DNA of 64,000 nucleotides from Turritopsis dohrnii (Eukaryota; Cnidaria; Hydrozoa; Anthoathecata; Oceaniidae): positions 372,001-436,000 of the forward strand of contig BQMF02000059.1 in the NCBI GenBank assembly GCA_027922465.2, read 5' to 3'. The position numbers and the translations under genes are program-made. The first letter of the stretch is position 1. Each line of letters opens with the position of its first letter. Positions 57,155-64,000 of the stretch are shown in pieces. Under the pieces are notes generated by a model that saw only the letters and a list, made by a program, of their open reading frames with translations, was not told the origin of the DNA and made no database searches.

Positions 57155-59824
57155 TTATAGACAGTTATCATCTTCTTTTAACGGTTTAATGTTATAATGA
57201 AATGAACCTTTCCATGTGTTTTTTACTCGTTTGATGAATGCTGATGCAACAAGTGCTGTTAGTAAGGTAGTAAGGAGAACACCAAGAGCTATAGAAGTGA
57301 TCCAACCACCATTTAATGTTGATGGCACAGAATAGTTCATGATATTAGGTGTGTTTTGACAGATAACGCCGGTAAAACCATTCGAGCAGTAGCAGGCAAA
57401 AGAACTATTGCTTATTTCAAAACATTTTCCTCCATTTTTGCAAATGAATTCATTGCAAATACCACAGGTTTGTTTAAGATGACATGATGGTAACTCTGTT
57501 TCACAATACTCGCCAGTGTAACTGGAACTGCATTGGCAACTAAATCCTGTTGCATTTCTGATACATACACCTCGGTTATTGCACATTTCAATATTACAAT
57601 GTGGAGATAATTCACAATAATCTCCATAGAAACCGTCATGGCAATCACACTTCATATGATGCATACTCAGTTCTATACAGTTACCGTGGTTTTTACAAAC
57701 AGAACCATTGCACAGTCCACAGCTTTGAGATTTGAAGCAGTCAAATATAGACACTTCACAATTACGTCCAGTATATCCTTCATCACAATGGCATTGAAAT
57801 CCAACCGTCTTGTTTTCGACACATTGACCTCTGTAGTTGCAAGGGGATAACGGGCAAAGATTACAATGGCTAATTGATAATAGACTTATTGATGCTATGA
57901 AATCGTTAAGAGGTATTTTGACTGATGAATTTCGTAAGCAATGTCCTGTGATGTTTTCCTTTGAAATAGTCATCATGTTTAGAGATAATGTTAAATTGCA
58001 GTTACACGTCAAGAATTGATTATTGATCAGGTTTAGCTTCAAATTTGGTCTTCTCTTCAGAAACCCAAATGGCAATGAATCGATGGAGTTATTTTGAAGG
58101 TTTAAGTGTTCCAGGGAAACTAATTCATCCAGACAATTTTTCTTAATAGTTGCTATTACGTTGTTGGATAAATCAAGTCGTTTCAACTCCAGCAGCGCAT
58201 TGAATTGGTCTGAAAGTACTTTTATATTGTTATTAGATAAATCAAGATCAACTAAAGATCTTTGACGTTCAAACAATGCATGACTGATATAGGTGATATT
58301 GTTATTTTTCAAATGCAATGCCTTTAAATCTGTAGTACTTTTGAACGCATCCTGGTGTATTGTATGAATCTCGTTATCTGACATATCTAATGTTCTTAAT
58401 GAATCTGAGTATTCTAATTCAGTACCAATTTCTCGAAGTTTATTGCCTTTAAGGATTAGTTCAACTGGTTTGCCCCCCTTTGTTGCACTGAGATCTGTTA
58501 TGTTGTTGTAGCTAAGGTCAACTCTGTAAATGGACATGCGACCAAATAACACTGACTGGATCTTGCAGTACGATAAATTAAGAGAATGTATATCCAGAAA
58601 TCCATTCAGAGAAATCGTGTTGAAGCGATTCCCATGCAAGTCTACATAGGTAAATTTGTCTGGGTCCGAAAATGTGAACCAGTCAATGGCAGTTAAGCAA
58701 TTGTTTGACATATACAAGTTCTGTAACCATCTAGGTAAGGCTGGATATCTTTCTATGTTGCAATTGTGTGATATATCTAGATCACGTAAATAGTATATAT
58801 TCTCAACATATATATGATTTAGAGAATTATTCTTAAGATGTAATATCCGAAGGCCAATTAATGCTGGCATCTCTCTGGAAGAAAATTTTTTCAATTGGTT
58901 ATTGTTCAAATACAGTTCTTGTAGTTTCTCATTGACATTATGCAATTTTCGAATGTCATTGATACTCAACGGTAACGTAACCAAACCATTAGAATTGAGA
59001 TTTAATATTTGCATTCTCAAAAGGCTTTTGAATAATCCATTAGACAGCTTTCTTAACTTATTCCCCGATAAATTCAATATCTTCAACGCTTTTAAATCCA
59101 CAAAAGCGTCTTGGTGTATACTCGTTATTTGATTTGACTTCAAACTTAATGCAGATAAATGTAACAGTCCTTTGAAAGTTCCTTTTTCGATCTTGAGAAT
59201 TTTGTTCTGATCGATGGCAATGGTCTTGATGCAAGGTGAAGCTTCAAAGGCTCCATCATTGATATGTTCTATTTCGTTATCAGAAAGATTGATTGTTGAC
59301 AATTTTTTAAATCCAGAAAAGAGATATTGATCAATACGACGAAGACCAGTTCCTTTAATTGAAATCGACTGTATATTGGATGATATAAGTTTGAAGATGC
59401 TGCTAGGTATTGAAGTTAGTTGTTTATTACCGGTAATAACCAAGTTCTTTAAATTCTGCAATCCATAAAATGCTCCGATATGGAATGAATTTGCTGATAC
59501 AGAAAGGTAGTGTATTTTCTTGAGATTGAAAAAACCATATGGATTTAGTTCCTTGATTGGATTATCATGAATGTATAATTCTTTGATATTGTTGTACATG
59601 GAGAAGTCCGTAAACTTTACTGTTGTAATGTTGTTGCCATTCAAATACAATATTTCTGTTTTATGTGGTATACCTGTCGGTATGGTAACTAAACCAGCAA
59701 ACGAACAATCCACTTGTAACTTAGGCAAACACTTACAAGCATATGGACAAGCTAAAACCAACGATTGAATAGCAAGAAGTAAAGCACAACTAAATATTAA
59801 TCTTCCTGCAACATTAGCCGCCAT
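57155..59824 (-). CDS. LRR and EGF-repeat transmembrane protein (single exon)
   Basis: An 889-residue type I membrane protein from ATG 59824 (context AAAGATGG). A longer reading would need a GTG start and is not preferred. Residues 1-25 are a signal peptide. An LRRNT-type cap (CPYACKCLPKLQVDC) is followed by about 20 leucine-rich repeats (about 60-600) and an LRRCT-like part around NQFLTCNCNLTL. Four EGF-like modules follow (about 655-826) with endings such as CDEGYTGRNC and CSNGFTGVIC. A transmembrane helix (about 841-863) and a short cytoplasmic tail of about 25 residues end the protein. The tail has no obvious signalling domain. The combination recalls vasorin or Slit-type ectodomains; an adhesion, ligand-trap or immune-recognition role is inference. 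No intron in 2.67 kb, unlike SGPL1. Confidence 0.9.
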   Translation of the reverse strand: MAANVAGRLIFSCALLLAIQSLVLACPYACKCLPKLQVDCSFAGLVTIPTGIPHKTEILYLNGNNITTVKFTDFSMYNNIKELYIHDNPIKELNPYGFFNLKKIHYLSVSANSFHIGAFYGLQNLKNLVITGNKQLTSIPSSIFKLISSNIQSISIKGTGLRRIDQYLFSGFKKLSTINLSDNEIEHINDGAFEASPCIKTIAIDQNKILKIEKGTFKGLLHLSALSLKSNQITSIHQDAFVDLKALKILNLSGNKLRKLSNGLFKSLLRMQILNLNSNGLVTLPLSINDIRKLHNVNEKLQELYLNNNQLKKFSSREMPALIGLRILHLKNNSLNHIYVENIYYLRDLDISHNCNIERYPALPRWLQNLYMSNNCLTAIDWFTFSDPDKFTYVDLHGNRFNTISLNGFLDIHSLNLSYCKIQSVLFGRMSIYRVDLSYNNITDLSATKGGKPVELILKGNKLREIGTELEYSDSLRTLDMSDNEIHTIHQDAFKSTTDLKALHLKNNNITYISHALFERQRSLVDLDLSNNNIKVLSDQFNALLELKRLDLSNNVIATIKKNCLDELVSLEHLNLQNNSIDSLPFGFLKRRPNLKLNLINNQFLTCNCNLTLSLNMMTISKENITGHCLRNSSVKIPLNDFIASISLLSISHCNLCPLSPCNYRGQCVENKTVGFQCHCDEGYTGRNCEVSIFDCFKSQSCGLCNGSVCKNHGNCIELSMHHMKCDCHDGFYGDYCELSPHCNIEMCNNRGVCIRNATGFSCQCSSSYTGEYCETELPSCHLKQTCGICNEFICKNGGKCFEISNSSFACYCSNGFTGVICQNTPNIMNYSVPSTLNGGWITSIALGVLLTTLLTALVASAFIKRVKNTWKGSFHYNIKPLKEDDNCL

Positions 59825-59829
59825 CTTTG

Positions 59830-59844
59830 TTATTTTTCTCTCAT
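59830..59844 (-). promoter_or_regulatory. Minimal upstream ORF of the LRR/EGF gene
   Basis: ATG AGA GAA AAA TAA ends 5 nt before the main ATG. A four-codon uORF so close to the start could lower translation or force leaky scanning. It matters only if the 5' UTR extends past 59,844. Confidence 0.5.
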
Positions 59845-60308
59845 GATAAGGTCTTGTGATATTTCCTGCTCGCGTTTTCACTTTAATTGTCTACTTTGCT
59901 AATGATCTGGCAATTCAATTTAAAGAGTTTTATTAAAGTTTATAATATGAATAAAAGAGTCGAAATTTTTATCATTGAATTCTTTTTGGATTTGAATTTC
60001 TTATATAAGTTTTCACTCATTATTTATTCATAACAGTAAAACAGTAAAAAAAATTACTCATATTTATCGTTCTGATTTAAAAGATTTATTCATGCTTAAA
60101 GGTTTTGAATATTATTTGAAAAAGTTGTTAAGTTTAAGTATATAAAAGTTTTAATTTTTAAGTCATTAAAAGTTCGACCTATATATAATATCATGTTATG
60201 AAGCACAGACGCATTACAAAGTTAGGAGTGTGTCGGGGGTTTGAAATGCAATTTTTAAGTTTGATGGTATTTGTTTGATGATATTAGTTCGTATAGATTC
60301 AAAATTAA

Positions 60309-60733
60309 TACATTAACTTCGAAAACTTTCGGACGGTAAAACTTTCGGATTTTTTTTGTCACAAAATTTTTCCGTCCGAAGGTTTTGGTTTTTCCGGTAT
60401 TACTGAAAACATTTAAAAGTATTGGTTTGGGGTTATATGACAACAAAAATAATGCTTAAATTTCTTAGTTCATCTTCATTCAGTTTGTGAAAGTACAAAA
60501 CAGGAAAATAAATCTATCAAAATGACGTCATCACTGGCATCGTCAAACATCTTTTCACACCCTTTTCACTCTTTTGGTGTATCGTTGTCGAAAACACTTG
60601 TCCGAAATTTTTTCCGCTTGAAAAATGCTGTCCGAAAGTGTTACCGCCGAAATTGAAAAATTTGTTCGAAAGTTTTTCAGCTGAAGTTATTCCTCCGAAA
60701 CGTTTTTCAACGAAAATCTTCGAAGCTAATGTA
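60309..60733. mobile_element. 425-bp MITE with TAA duplication
   Basis: Ends TACATTAACTTCGAA and TTCGAAGCTAATGTA are inverted copies with one mismatch; TAA flanks both (60306-60308 and 60734-60736). The interior is packed with TTTCGG/CCGAAA motifs. The TSD suggests PIF/Harbinger-type mobilisation. Confidence 0.75.
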
Positions 60734-60776
60734 TAATCCAGCAGAAAGCAGCACACTGTGTTGCTAATGGTTACTT

Positions 60777-61050
60777 GGTAGTAAGTAAGTTAACGGGAGT
60801 TTTTAGTCCTTGGGCTTCCATCCGTAATGGTTGGTTCTTCCGCCCACCGACTTGCAACTATTAGTTGACTTACCGCCAGAGATACGTATAGCATTACTCT
60901 ACCTTGCCCGAAGGCCAGTGTGCAGTCAGTCGATGGCTCCTAATGGGCTGACACGCTACTTTTATAGCGCATCGGAGTGGTGTATTGAGATACGACATGA
61001 CTCGACTCGAACACGGGTTGCACTTGTACTAACCACTACACCATCGCTAC
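60777..61050 (-). mobile_element. tRNA-derived SINE, copy 3 (full length)
   Basis: Same unit as 22,864-23,140: tail at about 60,780, tRNA-like head at 61,030-61,050 with a B-box-like GTGTTCGAGTCGAGTC on the minus strand. The plus-strand frame across it (60831-61265) is an artefact. 61,051-61,647 shows nothing else. Confidence 0.85.
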
Positions 61051-61647
61051 ATGGTAGTCTCTGCGGACAAGCGCAACAGGTACAGTCTCGTAAAGCGTTA
61101 TCATGGAGAAATAACGTAAGTAAACCGAAAGACATTTATTCGATAACCTTAGAAATCATTTTTCATGACAATCACCGTTCGTTGTATAGAAGGTTTTACT
61201 GGTTTAATTTGCAAACTGGGAGGCTAAACCATATACACCAGAATGGTTTTCTAAGTAGTTTGTGACTTAAATGAAGTTGTGGATCATTAATCATATTTTT
61301 CCTATATCGTTATCAAAATTGAAATATTAAATACCGTTCATGAAAATGGTCCACAAAAAATCTTTTAATATAAAAGAGTATAGCCTTTTTCAAATTCATA
61401 TTTATATTGGTGGTCACACTTACATTAGATATCACAAAATATAATTTCAAAACATTTTAACACATCAGAACGAAGCCTGTATGCACAAATAGCATGAAAC
61501 CACAAATAGGAAAGGTAAGAAACCTCAGCATTTAGATAAAGTGTATGTCATTTCATTTAATGAAAACATTCATTTTGTATTATATCTTCATCCATTCAAA
61601 TATATAACTTCAAAACGTTGACGAGAATGGGAGCATCTTTCAAAATA

Positions 61648-62517
61648 TTACATCAAATTGTTTCGTTTCAAAACTCCTTGTTTAATCCATTTACTGGATA
61701 TTTTTCGATTTTCCAAAATGTTTCGTGCGTTCGCTTTTCCATCTGTTAGTAGAGGTGCATCTGAAGATATAAAACCTCCACCAAGACTTTTATCATAAAA
61801 TTTAGGTTCAATTGAAAATTTGTTTTTCATTGTTTTACCATGTGCTGTCAATTTTGTAAATTCGCCGCTTCTTGTTATGTTATCAGACATTGGGACCATG
61901 GGATCTAGATTTTCGCCAATCTCTTTGTTAGTATCATAAAATCCTGGACGTATATTTGCAGGAGAGCTGTACATGCATTTGCAAAAACGTCCTATGGTGT
62001 CTTTGATTAATGATGGTGAAACTGTTTTCTGGTATTTCAGTGGAAATTTTTCCACCAGCTCTTTGCACTTCCGTTTGTTTTCTTCATTCTTCTCCAAGAA
62101 TACATCAAAAGGTTTTTCATTGTTTTTTGTCTTCTGATCTTGAAACTCTTCAAACAAATACCATTCTCGATCCAATTCATGCAAATCTTCGATCAAATCA
62201 TACATATCAGTTTTCCAATCATTGATCGTAACCTTATAGTCCGAGTCAGTTACAGGGAACCTCCGCAATATCTTATGAAATATTGCTTTCCATGGTACAA
62301 TATGAGATTCTGTCAATTTCCCATTTTGTGATTGCGTAAGGATTACGCTCTTTAATGCTGTTAATTGAGAAGCAAAAGCTTTAACGGATTCTTCAGTAAA
62401 TGAGTCACTTTTCTTTTCTCGATCAACATCGCATCCAGCTTCTGCAGTATCCAGAAAATCCACTGTGGAGACAGCAGGAAAAATGACCAAAGCCAAGATA
62501 TACAATGATTTGTACAT
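61648..62517 (-). CDS. Secreted protein of unknown family (289 residues)
   Basis: Intact single-exon frame from ATG 62517. A TTCTTGCAG just before the ATG may be the acceptor of a 5'-UTR intron. Residues 1-18 are a signal peptide (MYKSLYILALVIFPAVST). The mature protein is highly charged, with four cysteines (AGCDVD, KRKCKEL, FCKCMY), probably helical in its first two thirds and Gly/Lys-rich at the end (FYDKSLGGGFISSDAPLL). I do not recognise a family. An extracellular or secretory-pathway location is inferred from the signal peptide only. Confidence 0.75.
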   Translation of the reverse strand: MYKSLYILALVIFPAVSTVDFLDTAEAGCDVDREKKSDSFTEESVKAFASQLTALKSVILTQSQNGKLTESHIVPWKAIFHKILRRFPVTDSDYKVTINDWKTDMYDLIEDLHELDREWYLFEEFQDQKTKNNEKPFDVFLEKNEENKRKCKELVEKFPLKYQKTVSPSLIKDTIGRFCKCMYSSPANIRPGFYDTNKEIGENLDPMVPMSDNITRSGEFTKLTAHGKTMKNKFSIEPKFYDKSLGGGFISSDAPLLTDGKANARNILENRKISSKWIKQGVLKRNNLM

Positions 62518-63027
62518 GGTCTGCAAGAACTAAAAGTTTGAACGTATGCATTACTGCATCATTGACAATAGGTTTAATGACTGCCGAGTAATCGCTCCGG
62601 GATATTTTATCCAATAAGTGCCCCTTTCTGAATAATCGCCCACTAGAACATAAGGAGGCGATTATTTCGCTGTACAGTTATCGGTAGGGGCGCTTATTTG
62701 AGACTAGCGAAAAATAATAAATAAAGTTATTATACTTGTTATACTTGAAATGCTGGAATAATGAAAAATGAATTTTCCTTGTCATGATATGAAGATTCAA
62801 TAAGCGCCCCTGTTTGAATAACCGCCTCTGTCGAATAAGCGTCCTTTGAAGGTTGAAATTAAAAATAAGCGCCCCAGGTGTTAATTACGGCATTTAGGGC
62901 ATATTCAAATGGGGAATCGGAATATTGAGATAACTAGAAAGGCGCATGAAAGAATCTTTTGTAATCATAAAGAACATCTTCCGATTTTTACCTCCCTGTT
63001 GCTAATATTATTTCGAAACTTCACCTT
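62518..63027. repeat. Dispersed AATAAGCGCC-type repeat, largest copy
   Basis: At 62,590-62,895 at least seven modules such as AATAAGCGCCCC, GAATAACCGCC and GAATAAGCGTCC occur in both orientations and end in a TTAATTACGGCATTT motif. Related to 24.7, 29.4 and 44.9 kb. Confidence 0.6.
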
Positions 63028-63681
63028 ATGGACGTATAAAAAGAGAAGGACTTACAACTAATACTAAAGCCTTTTATTTCTATTATTAAAATCTATTCTG
63101 TCGGCATTTCTTTAATGTAATCCTCGCCTCGCATTTCAATGGATTTTGGTTCACATGGGCGGGTTTATACGACGCTTTAGGTTTAATCCGATGTGGAAAA
63201 CCAACGAATTGAGAGAAAATACGATCCGCAGATGCATCAGCAATATTCTTGAGTATCACAAAACTTCTACTCAACCGTTTTTAAAATAGTGGATTGGAAT
63301 TAAGATAAATTTCTTGGAGTTAGGAGGCATTTTGTGTATGTACTTATATCCAAAAATTTGGTACTTTGAATGATGCCTGGGTGATGCCTGAGAATATACA
63401 GAACGAAGTATGCTTTTTCAATCAGTTCTGAAAATTTCATGCTTGAGACTGTAAAAAGTCATGAGGAATCAGAGTTTAAAAACTGGGTTCAAAATAATCA
63501 TAAAATCTTTAAATTCATTTCTGGTTGGTTGCTACGATCTTGGAAGCCAATGAAAACATGTAGTTTTAACAGCGCTTGAGGGAGTTTCAAAACTGCTTTT
63601 GTCAAAATTTCAATAAACCGAGGCGAGGTTGTTTGAATAGATTAATAAAAGTTATAAGTCCTTCTCTTTATATACTTCCAT
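63028..63681. mobile_element. Inverted-repeat element (about 650 bp)
   Basis: The left end contains GTATAAAAAGAGAAGGACTT (63034 on) and the right end carries its inverse (to 63675) with two mismatches in 25. The similarity extends a few bases outward (ATGGA/TCCAT). The boundaries and target duplication are not settled. The minus-strand frame 63086-63274 inside lacks an ATG. Confidence 0.6.
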
Positions 63682-64000
63682 GACCTTATCAACATCAATG
63701 ATCAAACTTTTCACTTTTTGTTAAGAAATCGAAATCACAAAAAAAGCACAAAAGGTTGCTCGCGACTTTTCGTGCCTTTAAGGTGTTAGGAAAAAGCTCA
63801 GAAGAACTTACCTATATCTTTCATCAACTGCTGTAGATAGTTATACTCAAAATATATTTCCTTTTGTTAAATTCTTTAAAATTTCATTTAATATACGGTT
63901 GAGCAGTTTGACTAAGCGGAAGTACATTTCCAAAACCTCTAGCGCTCTTCTCAGAAACAAAACTCGAGGTAATGTTTAGCAATCTTAACTGGCAGTTGTG
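63682..64000. other. No gene recognised
   Basis: AT-rich sequence to the window edge with no feature I can support. Confidence 0.4.

Noticed and set aside
61000..61050. Functional tRNA gene
   Set aside because: Only A- and B-box-like parts are present and they head a SINE; no complete cloverleaf is visible.
60831..61265. 144-codon plus-strand frame
   Set aside because: Runs across the SINE; its repeated body at 22.9 and 50.6 kb explains it.
63086..63274. 62-codon minus-strand frame as the last exon of a gene beyond the window
   Set aside because: No ATG and no convincing acceptor, and it sits inside an inverted-repeat element; not enough support.

Overview
The window is AT-rich animal DNA with many short spliceosomal introns, a vertebrate-like sphingosine-phosphate lyase and dense, diverse transposons. 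The protein and transposon types (an LRR/EGF membrane protein, a PAN-type secreted protein, IS3EU and Mag-like elements, a tRNA-derived SINE) fit a cnidarian, probably an anthozoan. That assignment is inference, because no species marker was read.

Layout. 1-3,000 is mostly gene-free, with a PIF/Harbinger-type MITE and one orphan exon-like stretch. 3,044-12,113 (minus strand) is a sphingosine-1-phosphate lyase gene, resolved here into 22 coding exons; only the start-codon exon is missing. Its introns carry a 1.83 kb transposon and a transposase relic. 13.0-17.1 kb is a transposon cluster: a hAT-like MITE, then two elements whose ends are long arrays of short palindromic or tandem motifs. 17.1-22.9 kb shows no convincing gene. 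22.9-24.5 kb holds a SINE and a deletion derivative of a Harbinger-type element that keeps pieces of both of its genes.

27.4-51.1 kb contains three dispersed paralogous two-coding-exon genes (A at 27.7 kb, B at 44.3 kb, C at 50.2 kb) for small secreted four-cysteine proteins. They share a cysteine pattern and a phase-1 intron in a glycine codon; two of them also share a 5'-UTR intron and a promoter box. Remnants of further copies lie around them (25.99 kb, and 46.2-50.1 kb as a decayed tandem array). I do not recognise the family, and I consider it the best candidate for an undescribed system. Between A and B lie a complete 5.6 kb IS3EU transposon (6-bp target duplication, about 0.5 kb repeat-filled inverted ends, a DDE transposase gene and an opposing SAM-HECT-like gene, each with one frameshift) and an apparently intact Ty3/Mag-like retrotransposon with LTRs of only about 75 bp and a tRNA-Ser primer site.

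51-64 kb carries three minus-strand genes: a three-exon secreted protein with a PAN/apple-like start (53,017-55,430), a single-exon LRR + 4 EGF + transmembrane protein (57,155-59,824), and a single-exon secreted protein of unknown family (61,648-62,517). A second full-length SINE and several short inverted-repeat elements lie between and beyond them.

The genes do not form one pathway. Several encode extracellular or surface products (genes A-C, the PAN protein, the LRR/EGF protein, the 289-residue protein), so the right half looks like a secretome-rich, transposon-remodelled neighbourhood. All coordinates and splice sites were read by eye.
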